Of a stretch of 64,000 nt of DNA, positions 43,668-56,467 are shown one piece after another. The stretch spans positions 1 through 64,000 of the forward strand of contig CAMXCT020001395.1 in assembly GCA_947184155.2 (NCBI GenBank), in the 5' to 3' direction. This stretch comes from Cladocopium goreaui. Its lineage: Eukaryota; Sar; Dinophyceae; Suessiales; Symbiodiniaceae. Positions within the stretch are counted from its first letter, which is position 1. Each line of letters opens with the position of its first letter. The position numbers and the translations under genes were made by a program. Under the pieces are notes generated by a model. That model ran no database searches, was not told where the DNA came from, and was given only the letters and a program-made list of their open reading frames with translations.

Positions 43668-46244
43668 AGCGCTATTCGCTTCCCTGTTGGGAGCACTATG
43701 TGCTTCCATTTTGGGAGCGCTATTCGCTTCCCTGTTGGGAGCACTATGTGCTTCCATTTTGGGAGCGCTATTCGCTTCCCTGTTGGGAGCACTATGTGCT
43801 TCCATTTTGGGAGCGCTATTCGCTTCCCTGTTGGGAGCACTATGTGCTTCCATTTTGCTCCCATTTTGGGAGCGCTATTCGCTTCCCTGTTGGGAGCACT
43901 ATGTGCTTCCATTTTGGGAGCGCCATTCGCTTCCCTGTTGGGAGCACTATGTGCTTCCATTTTGGGAGCGCTATTCGCTTCCCTGTTGGGAGCACTATGT
44001 GCTTCCATTTTGGGAGCGCTATTCGCTTCCCTGTTGGGAGCACTATGTGCTTCCATTTTGGGAGCGCTATTCGCTTCCCTGTTGGGAGCACTATGCGCTT
44101 CCATTTTGGGAGCGCTATTCGCTTCCCTGTTGGGAGCACTATGTGCTTCCATTTTGGGAGCGCTATTCGCTTCCCTGTTGGGAGCACTATGTGCTTCCAT
44201 TTTGGGAGCGTTCTTCCATTTTGGGAGCGCTATTCGCTTCCCTGTTGGGAGCAGTATGGGCTTCCATTTTGGGAGCGCTATTCGCTTCCCTGTTGGGAGC
44301 ACTATGTGCTTCCATTTTGGGAGCACTATTCGCTTCCCTGTTGGGAGCACTATGTGCTTCCATTTTGGGAGTGCTATTCGCTTCCATGTTGGGAGCACTA
44401 TGTGCTTCCATTTTGGGAGCGCTATTCGCTTCCCTGTTGGGAGCACTATGTGCTTCCATTTTGGGAGCGCTATTCGCTTCCCTGTCGGGAGCACTATGTG
44501 CTTCCATTTTGGGAGCGCTATTCGCTTCCCTGTTGGGAGCACTATGTGCTTCCATTTTGGGAGCGCTATTCGCTTCCCTGTTGGGAGCACTATGTGCTTC
44601 CATTTTGGGAGCGTTCTTCCATTTTGGGAGCGCTATTCGCTTCCCTGTTGGGAGCGCTATGGGAGCGCTATTCGCTTCCCTGTTGGGAGCACTATGTGCT
44701 TTCCATTTTGTTGGAGCGCTATTCGCTTCCCTGTTGGGAGCACTATGTGCTTCCATTTTGGGAGCGCTATTCGCTTCCCTGTTGGGAGCACTATGTGCTT
44801 CCATTTTGGGAGCGCCTATTCGCTTCCTTCTGTTGGGAGCACTATGTGCTTCCATTTTGGGAGCGCTATTCGCTTCCCTGTTGGGAGCACTATGTGCTTC
44901 CATTTTGGGAGCGCTGTTCGCTTCCCTGTTGGGAGCACTATGTGCTTCCATTTTGGGAGCGCTGTTCGCTTCCCTGTTGGGAGCACTATGTGCTTCCATT
45001 TTGGGAGCACTATGTGCTTCCATGTTGGGAGCACTATGTGCTTCCATGTTGGGAGCGCTATTCGCTTCCATTTTGGGAGCGCTATTCGCTTCCCTGTTGG
45101 GAGCACTATGTGCTTCCATTTTGGGAGCACTATGTGCTTCCATGTTGGGAGCACTATGTGCTTCCATGTTGGGAGCGCTATTCGCTTCCATTTTGGGAGC
45201 GCTATTCCCTTCCCTGTTGGGAGCACTATGTGCTTCCATTTTGGGAGCGCTATTCGCTTCCCTGTTGGGAGCACTATGTGCTTCCATTTTGGGAGCACTA
45301 TGTGCTTCCATGTTGGGAGCACTATGTGCTTCCATTTTGGGAGCGCTATTCGCTTCCCTGTTGGGAGCACAATGTGCTTCCATGTTGGGAGCACAATGTG
45401 CTTCCATGTTGGGAGCACTATGTGCTTCCATGTTGGGAGCGCTATCCGCTATTCGCTTCCATTTTGGGAGCACTATGTGCTTCCTGTTGGGAGCACTATG
45501 TGCTTCCATTTTGGGGGCGCTATTCGCTTCCCTGTTGGGAGCACTATGTGCTTCCATTTTGGGAGCACTATGTGCTTCCATGTTGGGAGCACTATGTGCT
45601 TCCATGTTGGGAGCGCTATTCGCTTCCATTTTGGGAGCGCTATTCCCTTCCCTGTTGGGAGCACTATGTGCTTCCATTTTGGGAGCGCTATTCGCTTCCC
45701 TGTTGGGAGCACTATGTGCTTCCATTTTGGGAGCGCTATTCGCTTCCCTGTTGGGGGCACTATGTGCTTCCATTTTGGGAGCGCTATGTGCTTCCCTGTT
45801 GGGAGCACTATGTGCTTCCATGTTGGGAGCGCTATTCGCTTCCATTTTGGGAGCGCTATTCGCTTCCCTGTTGGGAGCACTATGTGCTTCCATTTTGGGA
45901 GCACTATGTGCTTCCATGTTGGGAGCACTATGTGCTTCCATGTTGGGAGCGCTATTCGCTTCCATTTTGGGAGCGCTATTCCCTTCCCTGTTGGGAGCAC
46001 TATGTGCTTCCATTTTGGGAGCGCTATTCGCTTCCCTGTTGGGAGCACTATGTGCTTCCATTTTGGGAGCGCTATTCGCTTCCCTGTTGGGAGCACTATG
46101 TGCTTCCATTTTGGGAGCACTATGTGCTTCCATGTTGGGAGCACTATGTGCTTCCATGTTGGGAGCGCTATTCGCTTCCATTTTGGGAGCGCTATTCCCT
46201 TCCCTGTTGGGAGCACTATGTGCTTCCATGTTGGGAGCACTATG
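43668..46244. repeat. 24/48-bp minisatellite, array 2 (~2.6 kb)
   Basis: Same family as array 1. From ~45,000 on, higher-order blocks of about 240-300 bp appear (an ACTATGTGCTTCC-rich cluster of three, then GCTATTCGC units, recurring near 45,000, 45,120, 45,560, 45,890 and 46,110). Frames of 700-890 codons run through it on both strands; they are by-products. Confidence 0.96.
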
Positions 46245-47359
46245 CGTGAGTAACAACAACTTACCAACTTTTAGCGGCCCATATTGCCCAACAAGATCTT
46301 TGGAACTTGATGACTGATAATTTCTTGGTAAATGAACCGACAACAGTATGCATAGAAAGTCGAAGGTCTAAAATGATCAAAGTGGAGGGGTCCAAAATGA
46401 CCCAGCTGACCATTCTAGACCCTTTGCTGGGCGGTCTCCAGGTCCAGCCATTCCAGGCCCTCAGTGCTTGAGGGTATTATCTGTATGTATGTATACATTA
46501 AACGTGCGCGCTTCCATGCAAGCTATGGCCTCCATGTCTTGCCCAAAGAAAAAGAGGCCATGTATACCTCTAAAAGACGAGATGTCGTGCCGCTCCACGC
46601 AGTCGAAAGGAAACGTACGGTGATGTCAAGATGAGTCCTGCCATTTTGCAATGCAACCTTTTGTGAGGTCACAATCCACATCTGCAAACATGGCCGGGTA
46701 CAAGGATCTATGCCATGCCATGCAACGTCATGCAATGCAACATCATGCAGTGCACTGGCATGCAATGTGCTGTCATCATGCAATGTAGGCTGACAAAATT
46801 CATGCGGCATGATGCAACAAGTCATAGTGACCGGTAACTGTGATAAAAACAGAAAGTGTACAATGCGGTACAACCAATTAGAATAATTTCAGAAAAATGG
46901 AATTCCCCTGGCACGAGGCAATTCCAAGTGACGCCAAACTGCAACCTCATCCGAGGGGCTGTTTCGAAGTACTACAATACTATACCATGTCAATGTCAAG
47001 GGCTATCATGGACGCATGGTGAAAAAAATTAGCAGCGCACGCCACAACAAAAAAACATGGAGAGCTGCCGTGACATGAATATTCAATATCAATCAATATC
47101 AGTTGTTGCACAATGGTGCATGTTGCAAGGGCATGCAAAAACATCAAAGCATGCTTATGCCTGAAGAAAACGCTATGAAGAGACAGTGGGACAAGCAATG
47201 CGAGGCCACATAAAGTCATAAAGTATGTGGTGCTGCAACGCAAGCTACTGCAACAGAGAGGAATAATGTAGATGTGCCGAGCTGATGGAGCTTCTATAGC
47301 CGAGGGTGAAAAAAATCACCATCAACCGTGCTTCCAATCCCTACCCAAGACAACGGACA
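46245..47359. repeat. ~1.1-kb unique segment of the composite repeat, copy 2
   Basis: Begins CGTGAGTAACAAC like copy 1 (41,831). Small differences include AATTTCTTGG versus AATTGATTGG and an 8-bp insertion near 47,217. Confidence 0.92.
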
Positions 47360-49466
47360 ACATATCTATCTATCTAATCTAATCTAATCCTATCTAATCT
47401 AAGCTAATCCTATCTATCTAATCTAATCTAATCTAACCTAACCTAATCTAATCTAATCCTATCTATCTAATCTAATCTGATCTAATCTAATCTAGTCTAA
47501 TCTAACCCTATCTATCTATCTATCTAATCTAGTCTGATCTAATGTAATCTAATCTAATCTAATCTATCTAATCTAATCTAATCTAGTCTAATCTAATCCT
47601 ATCTATCTATCTATCTAATCCTATCTATCTATCTAATCCTATCTATCTATCTATCTATCTAACCGAATCTAATCTAATCTAAGCTACTCCTATCTACCTA
47701 ATCTAATCTAATCTCACCTAATCTAATCTAATGTAATCCTATCTATCTTATCCTATCTAATCTAATCTTATCTAATCTAATCCTATCTATCTATCTAATC
47801 TAATCTGATCTAACCTAATCTAACCTAATCTAATCCAATCTATCTATCTATCTAATCTAATCTAATCTAATCTAATCCTATCTATCTAATCTAGTCTAAT
47901 CTAATCTAATCCTATCTAATCTAATCTAATCCTATCTATCTAATCTAGTCTAATCTAATCTAATCCTATCTATCTAATCTAACCTAACCTAGCCTAATCT
48001 AATCTAATCCTATCTATCTTTCTATCTATCTAATCTACTCTAATCTACTCTAATCCTATCTATCTATCTATCTAATCTAACCAAACCTAATCTAACCTAA
48101 TCTAACCTAATCTAATCTAATCCTCTCTATCTAATCTAATCTGATCTAATCTAATCTAATCTAATCCTATCCATCTAATCTAACCTAATCTAATCCTATC
48201 TATCTATCTATCTAATCTAATTTAATCTAATCTAATCCTATCTATCTAATCGAATCTAATCTAATCTAATCCCATCTATCTATCTAATCTAATCTAACCT
48301 AATCCTATCTATCTAATCTAATCTAATCTAATGCGATCTAATCTAATTTAATCTAATCTAATCCTATCTGTCTATCTAATCTAATCTCATCTAATCTAAT
48401 CCTATTTATCTAACCTAATCTAATCCTATCTACCTATCTATCTAATGAAATCTAATCAAATCAAATCTAATCTAATCCACTCCTATCTATCTAATCTAGT
48501 CTAATCTAATCTAATCCTATTTAACCTAATCTAATCCTATCTATCTATCTATCTAATCTAATCTCATTATCTGTCTAATCTAATCTAATCTGATCTGATA
48601 TGATCTTATCTAATCTAATTCTTTTAATCTAATCTAATCTAATCTAATCCTATCTATCTATCTATCTAATCTAATCTAATTATCTGTCTAATCTAATCTA
48701 ATCTGATCTGATCTGATCTAATCCTATCTATCTAATCTAATCTAATCCTATCTATCTATCTAATCTAATCTAATCCTGTCTATTTATCTAATCTAATCTA
48801 ACCTAATCTAATCTAATCCTATCTATCTAATCTAATCTAATCTAACCCCAACTATCTATCTAATCTAATCTAACCTAATCCTATCTAATCTGATCTTATC
48901 TAATCTAATCCTATCTATCTTATCCTATCTAATCTAACCTAATCTAATCTAATCTAATCCTATCCATCTAATCTAATCTAATCTAATGTAATCTAATCTA
49001 ATCTAATCCTATCTATCTATCTATCTAATCTAATCTCATCTAATCCCATCTATCTATCTAATCTAATCTAACCTAATCCTATCTATCTAATCTAATCTAA
49101 TCTAATGCTATCTAATCTAATTTAATCTAATCTAATCTAACCTAATCTAATCCTATCTATCTAATCTAATCTAATCTAATGCTATCTAATCTAATTTAAT
49201 CTAATCTAATCCTGTCTATTTATCTAATCTAATCTAACCTAATCTAATCTAATCTAATCCAACCTAATTTAATCTAATCTAACCTAATCTAATCTAATCT
49301 AACCTAATCTAATCTAATCCTATCCATCTAATCTAATCTAATCTAATGTAATCTAATCTAACCTAATCCTATCTATCTATCTAATCTAATCTAATCTAAT
49401 GTAATCTAATCTAATCTAATCCTATCTATCTAATCTAATCTAATCTAATCCTATCTATCTAACCTG
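47360..49466. repeat. TCTAA/TCTATC satellite, array 2
   Basis: 2.1 kb of AATCTAATCTAATCC and TATCTATC units with no obvious long-range order. No gene. Confidence 0.97.
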
Positions 49467-50705
49467 AGAAGGGGTGGAACGAAAGCCAGCGCTTGCTTTT
49501 TGACTCGCGCGGGGGCGCGTGAAACTCCACCTCATCCATATGGCATGGCTCAAACATGAAGCACCCCAACATCAACAATTGCTATCGGGTCATAATTTTC
49601 CAATCATTAAATGGACCTTTTTAGGGTAAACTCCACGATTTTGTAACTTCTATATCCAAATATGTTTCCTACAATGTACTGCGGCATTGTGAAAAGTTCT
49701 ATCTCAAGTTCCGTATATCCGCCTTTGGTTGCTCATTTATCTTAAAACAGCGCAAGTTTGCTCCCACCTATTGTAGATAAATAATACCCGCTTTTTTGTG
49801 TGAACAGTGGTCATGTGACCTCTCACAGTCTAAATTGTTTTCTCCCCAGAATCGTGGTCCATGCTTCTCCGCGAAGTTCCGCAACATTTTGGCCGTACGG
49901 TGAGAAATCAAAACATAGCTCTACTCGCAAAATGGGCAGTGCAAACCCAAGACAATATTATAACATACGTAAGAAAGGGTATAAGAACGAATGAAAATCG
50001 AGGAAAACAATGCAAACCCACGGGAAATATAGAACAGTGGCGAACATGCAGTCCAAATCAAAAGTATATATATTTAGGCCATTTACAGACCTGGGTACCC
50101 CCCCCCCACCCCCCAAGGGTCTGGAAAATAGGTATTTTACAGGAAATGTCGCGGAATAGCATCATCCCTGACATCGATAGAGATAATTGTTTGGCATCCC
50201 GGAAAATCTTCTCAGCTATCACACTCGCCAAACATCCCTTTTAAAAGGCACACATACTATCACGGACGTACAGATGCATATCATTCCCGTCATTGCGATT
50301 AGAAGATTCAAATTCTTTCTCGGTGTTTTAGTACAAGATTCACTTTTAGTTCTGTTTCAGCCTTCTGAGTACGGCCTCTTACAATGATATTACAGCATTT
50401 GTCTCCTAACCTAGGTGGCTCCTGGGCGCAATCTTCATTCCAATGCTTTGTGACAATAACCAGAGGCCTGGAGCCTATGCATCACTTGACAGTCGACTCA
50501 GTTCTAAACCGGAAAGACGATTCCTTCCGTTTACCAGTAGATCGTTTTTGTAGTTCTTATCACAAAACTACCAGAATCAGGGAGGCACCAAAAAACGTCA
50601 AACAGTTTTAAGCATCATAAATACTCTAATCTGCAGATTGTATATATTTTTCTTACTCTGTGAGCGAAATCACACTTTTCTAACTTCACACAGATTACCA
50701 TGAAA
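49467..50705. other. 1.24-kb single-copy island inside the TCTAA satellite
   Basis: The same satellite lies on both sides. Inside are ordinary composition, a CG-rich start (CTCGCGCGGGGGCGCGTG), a C-rich run near 50,100, and no convincing ORF. I found no matching terminal repeats. It may be an inserted element or a remnant of older sequence. Confidence 0.75.
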
Positions 50706-51720
50706 CATCCTATCTATCTATCTATCTTTCTAATCCTATCTATCTATCTATCTAATCTAATCTAATCTAATCTAATCCTATCTGTCTAATCTAATCTAAT
50801 CTAATCTAATCCTATCTATCTAATCTAATATAATCTAACCTAATCTAATCTAATCTAATCCTATCTATCTAATCTAATCCTATCTATCTAGTCTAATCTA
50901 ATCTAACCCTATCTATCTATCTATCTAATCTAGTCTGATCTAATCTAATCTAATCTAACCTTATCGATCTATCTAATCAAATCCTACCTATCTAATCTAA
51001 TCCTATCTATCTAATCTAATCTAATCCTATCTATCTTTCTATCTATCTAATCTAATCTAATCTAATCCTATCTATCTATCTAGCTAATCTAACAAAACCT
51101 AATCTAATCTAATCTAATCCAACCTAATTTAATCTAATCTAACCTAATCTAATCTAATCTAACCTAATCTAATCCTATCCATCTAATCTAATCTAATCTA
51201 ATGTAATCTAATCTAACCTAATCCTATCTATCTATCTAATCTAATCTCATCTAATCCTATCTATCTAATCTAATCTAACCTAATCTAATCTTATCTAATC
51301 TAATCTCATCCTATCTAAGCTAATCTAATCTAATCTAACCTAATCTAATCCTATCTAATCTAATCTAATCTAATCCTATCTAAGCTAATCTAATCTAATC
51401 TAATCCTATCTATCTATCTATCTGTCTAATCTAATCTAATCTAATCTAATCCTATCTATCTATCTATCTATCTAATCTAATCGTATCTATCTAATCTAAT
51501 CTAATCTAATCCTATCTATCTAGTCTAATCTAATCTAATCCTATCTATCTATCTAATCTAATCTAATCCTATCCATCTAATCCTATCCATCTAATCTAAT
51601 CTAATCTAATCTAATCCTATCTATCTAATCTAATTTAATCTAATCTAATCCTTTCCATCTATCTATCTATCTATCTATGTATCTATCTATCTATCTATCT
51701 ATGTATCTATCTATCTATAT
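50706..51720. repeat. TCTAA/TCTATC satellite, array 3
   Basis: Continues the array interrupted by the island and ends in pure (ATCT)n with GTATCT variants. Confidence 0.96.
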
Positions 51721-51905
51721 AAATTATCAATTTCTTTGTGTATATATACGTGTATATATATATATAAATATAAACATAGATAGTGCCTGAAAAAAATGTG
51801 ATGTGGGGCCACGTGCTGCACTAGCCGAGAGGAGACATATGGTGATGTCAAGATTTGGTGATGTCAAGATGAGTCCCTTTGGTGAGGTGACATGCTCCTA
51901 CCTGA
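51721..51905. other. Left flank of the 15-bp minisatellite, related to the ~1.1-kb segment
   Basis: After an AT-rich stretch, GGTGATGTCAAGATGAGTCC matches 42,204-42,223 and 46,619-46,638, identifying a third, diverged copy of that segment. Confidence 0.75.
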
Positions 51906-53290
51906 AAACATCACATGCAACGTCATGCAATGCAATGCGCCATCATGCAATGAGCTGTCATGCAATGAGCTGTCATGCAATGAGCTGTCATGCAATGAGC
52001 TGTCATGCAATGAGCTGTCATGCAATGAGCTGTCATGCAATGAGCTGTCATGCAATCAGCTGTCATGCAGTGAGCTGTCATGCAATGCGCTGTCATGCAA
52101 TGCGCTGAATGCAATGAGCTGTCATGCAATGCGCTGTCATGCAATGAGCTGTCATGCAATGAGCTGTCATGCAATGAGCTGTCATGCAATGAGCTGTCAT
52201 GCAATGAGCTGTCATGCAATGAGCTGCATGTCATGCAATGAGCTGTCATGCAATGATGCAATGTCATGCATGCAATGAGCTGTCATGCAATGCGCTGTCA
52301 TGCAATGAGCTGTCATGCAATGATGCAATGAGCTGTCATGCAATGAGCTGTCATGCAATGAGCTGTCATGCAATGCGCTGTCATGCAATGAGCTGTCATG
52401 CAATGCGCTGTCATGCAATGAGCATGTCTGTCATGCAATGCGCTGTCATGCAATGAGCTGTCATGCAATGCGCTGTCATGCAATGAGCTGTCATGCAATG
52501 AGCTGTCATGCAATGAGCTGTCATGCAATGAGCTGTCATGCAATGAGCTGTCATGCAATGAGCTGTCATGCAATGATGCAATGAGCTGTCATGCAATGAG
52601 CTGTCATGCAATGAGCTGTCATGCAATGCGCTGTCATGCAATGCGCTGTCATGCAATGAGCTGTCATGCAATGCGCTGTCATGCAATGAGCTGTCATGCA
52701 ATGAGCTGTCATGCAATGAGCTGTCATGCAATGCGCTGTCATGCAATGAGCTGTCATGCAATGAGCTGTCATGCAATGAGCTGTCATGCAATGAGCTGTC
52801 ATGCAATGAGCTGTCATGCAATGAGCTGTCATGCAATGAGCTGTCATGCAATGAGCTGTCATGCAATGAGCTGTCATGCAATGAGCTGTCATGCAATGAG
52901 CTGTCATGCAATGAGCTGTCATGCAATGCGCTGTCATGCAATGAGCTGTCATGCAATGCGCTGTCATGCAATGAGCTGTCATGCAATGAGCTGTCATGCA
53001 ATGCGCTGTCATGCAATGAGCTGTCATGCAATGCGCTGTCATGCCGTGCAACGGCATGCAATGCACTGTCATACAATGCGCTGTCATGCAATGCACTGTG
53101 ATACAATGAGCTGTCATGCAATGCGCTGTCATGCAATGCAACGTCATTCAGTGCAACACCATGCAATGCACTGTGATACAATGTGCTGTCATGCAATGCA
53201 ACGTCGTGCAGTGCAACGTGATTCAATGCAGTATCATGCAATGAGCTGTCATGCAATGTGCTGTCGTCATGCAATGCACGTCCGTCATGC
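51906..53290. repeat. 15-bp minisatellite (ATGCAATGAGCTGTC)n, ~85-90 copies
   Basis: The period is 15 bp with A/C variants at one position (GAGCTG or GCGCTG). It is very homogeneous at 52,440-53,040 and more varied at both ends. Frames encoding [10 protein letters not shown] or HDSSLHDSS are by-products. Confidence 0.97.
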
Positions 53291-54165
53291 AATGTATTTT
53301 AGGTTGACTGCCAACGGTGATAAAAAACGGAAAAGTGTGCGCTGCCCTAAAAATCATGAGATGAAAAGTGGAATACCGGAGGGAAGGCAGCTTTCTCGTG
53401 CCACAAACAATGATAAAGAAAGAGGTGTGTGTGGCCCCTCGTCAAGCGCTAGCATCATGCAGCTAGAGGCAGGTGAACTGACGGAAAAGAAAGAGCGCGC
53501 AGCGGACAACACAAAAAACACACCCCCCGTCCAAAACATTGAGATTCCTCTTCCTCCAATGCCGCTGCCCGCTTTTGCCTGCGCCCCACTGGTCGCTCAA
53601 GCTGGGTTTGCTTGCCTGGCACCAACCGCAACACGAGAGAAGGCTTAGGCTAAGCTCACTCGCTGTGAGTCTCACCCGTCCTCGCCAGGTCTTGCAAGTG
53701 TGCCCGGCCCAGCCAAGAAAAATAGGCTCAGCACTCAACATCTTGAGGCCACGGAAGCAAAGCTTCCTCAAAGGGTTCACCAGAGGTTCCCCCCACGGGC
53801 GCTGCCAAGATGAGGTTCACACGAGCCGTCCCCAGGTCTTTAGACGGGCCCTCCTACACAGCCAACCGCGAAGCCCCACCCCCACAATCCCCAAGCATGC
53901 AGTGGAGAGAGGAATAAACCTCCACACAGGGCCAGCAGAGCTGCCTTTCGTGCTGCATGCTCAGAGACCGCAGGCTAACTCAAGTATTGTTGAAGGGCCA
54001 AGCAAGCAAACCCAGCCATCGCTTCCGCCAAGAAGCGAACAAAAACGTGCTACAGCATCTTCAGCTTTGGAATCTCAAGGGTTTGGTTTCCCTTTTATAA
54101 CCGCAGTATTTCGCAGGCAGTCTCACACCAAGGAGACAGTGACACCGGGAGACAGGAGCTGAGGC
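53291..54165. other. Single-copy region with a 207-codon plus-strand frame of doubtful meaning
   Basis: 53,300-53,345 is the right flank matched at 42,375-42,460 (GGTGATAAAAAACGG versus AACTGCGATAAAAACAG). A plus-strand frame spans 53,539-54,162 but has a Pro/Ser/Arg-rich, non-domain-like sequence, and a minus frame overlaps it. I do not annotate it as a gene. Confidence 0.5.
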
Positions 54166-56467
54166 CCACGGTGACAAATCAACTGAACTGATTTGTCGCC
54201 CAATCAAAATTAACACGACAAAATGTATCAATTCTCTTGTGCAGCCATGGCATCGCTTTAAGAAAATATCGTTTGATGAGGTACTAGCAAGGGAAAAACA
54301 AATGCCAATTGAATTGAGGCGGTGGTTCAAAATAGTGATGCCAGCCTAAGGTAATAACTCTTGGCCAATAACTGACTATGGCACCGGAACTCCACCACAT
54401 AAAAAATCACATGATTCAAGATTCTTTCATCATCCTCGCCCACACATTGAATACAACAAAAACTTGATTGGTGGGTGAATAATTGATCATAAATACGGTT
54501 GCCCTGGACTCCTAAACTCTTCCATCCTTGCCATGGATGGCTCCTTTTCTGTATTGATGTTGCGGGCATGTATTCTGAACCATCAACTCCCGCCTGCAAG
54601 CAGCAATCCTTCAGCAGCAAAAGTGCTGCATCCTCCATGGAACTGGCATCGTATTGCATCGTATTGCGTCATATCAGCACAACATTAGCTGTAAGAACCA
54701 ACAAGCACAGCAAACTGCATCAGAATGGGGATACAATGGGTCCGAGAAACCAAAGAAGATGCGCGTCTTATCACAAGACAACTAGCTGGACCCGTCTTAT
54801 GTGTTTTTCATATACTGCTCATCTCCGATCTTGCACTGCGCTTTCCACTACACATCCATTTGATGCACTCGAGTCTAAGGGATATATGGCAGCACTATCT
54901 ACAGAATTGAGTGCTAAGTGACACAAGCAAAAGGAGAAGAGAGGACTGAATCTGGAACGGTGACATTGAAAACACATGGAACGATTTGAGACCATGCCAA
55001 CTCCATCCCAGGGTTGACGAAGTGTAAGCATCACTAGCCACTAGCTTGGCAGTTCATGATGTGGCGATGCCATATGTTTCCCCCTTTTACATCCTTGTGC
55101 TACGTATTTGGGTGAATAGATATGTTCAATGCTTTTTTCAGGTCAAGGACAGCACTAGTGGCTAAAGTAATAATATCTGAGACAGACTTCTCTTAAACTC
55201 AGCTGCTTTAATCTGAAACTTCCACATTGAAACCAAATAGCCCGATATCTGCTTGGATGCAGCATCAGTCGGGACAGAATGATCTTTTGATTTTCATCTA
55301 GCTTATGGGTCCTTCTGACAAGATTCAAATGGATCCACTGTTCCAGGACGTTTTCCGGCGTCTCACCCATCAGAACAAGCCGCCAGCGGTTCGCAGTCTG
55401 GTGAAAGCCTTGGACATCCGACTGGACTGTCGCGGTGTGTTTCAACATGTTTCATGATTTCAAAATATTTCAAAGCTTTCTGGTGCCGCAGCGTCGTGCC
55501 CTGAGGTGAACGACTTGATTCTTTTGGTGCTTTATAGTGAACAGCGGCTTAAATAGATCCGTTTATTCGGTGATGGCTCGTCAATTCTTTTCTCATGTAA
55601 AAATATAATGCAAAGCAGGTGGCAGGAGAAATTATGACAATGTAGTGTTCTCGTCTCATACCATGTCGTATTCTATAATATCATGTGTTACTTTGTGTGA
55701 TGTCGTCATGTCTGCCAAGAGATGAATATTGCAAAGCGTCGCACACCCGGGATGCTGTCAGAGCTGCGCATTGATGTGGTGTCGGTGTTGTTGCTGGTGC
55801 TGTTGTCCGTACCTTACACCTCATGTTTTCACGGTTTAGCACACTTTACTTGTCGGAACAAGGGAGAGCACAGGAGTTTTTTTTTCCCCAAATGTGAAAT
55901 TACGTTGATACACACAGATACCATGCCAGCTCAACCCATACCAGACCATGCAGAAGATTACATTCCGCGATATGGCAGCACATTGGGTTACATTTCGTTC
56001 CGTGACACTACATGGCATTACTTGACCATGACAACACATCGCATGTCATTGGATCGCATTACACTCATTACACACATACGTGATCCTACGTGCATGCACG
56101 CATGCAGAAGACACTTTTTAATTGAATATATCATAATTACAGTTTGAGTTCACTTGACATATAACATAATACATCGCGTGACATAGCTTGACCCTCATGT
56201 GAATAGAGTATGTGTAACATATAACACCTCCATGAACACAAAACACAAACTGCGGAAAAGAGAAAGACGGGATGGCCAAGCAGGTAAGCTGCACGCAGGT
56301 GCTGATTCCACCTGACAGAGCACCGGACGTTTGGATCAACTTTCTTCCCCTGTTTTGGTCCCTTGGAGGTGTTTGTGTAATTTTGTGTATGACCCTTTTT
56401 TATCCTTTTTCACGATGCTCATTTTGTTTACTTGTGATTTAATCCATTTTTCACCCGGCGTTTCCAG
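54166..56467. other. Single-copy DNA, possibly upstream introns/exons of the PPR gene
   Basis: Only short frames on both strands, none recognised. Composition is ordinary, without tandem repeats. Further exons of the PPR gene could lie here or outside the window but cannot be identified by eye. Confidence 0.45.

Noticed and set aside
43635-46317. Frames of 700-890 codons through the 24-bp array
   Set aside because: The 24-bp unit is a multiple of three without stops, so most frames stay open on both strands; the translations are pure short repeats.
52411-53648. Repeat proteins of MSCHA or HDSSL type
   Set aside because: Translations of the 15-bp minisatellite on opposite strands.
53539-54162. 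207-codon plus-strand frame
   Set aside because: No recognisable domain, biased composition, and an overlapping minus frame; left as region description only.
54327-54659. Minus-strand frame with a CxxC...H...C pattern resembling the end of a reverse transcriptase
   Set aside because: Spacing does not fit the usual zinc knuckle and no other reverse transcriptase motif is near.
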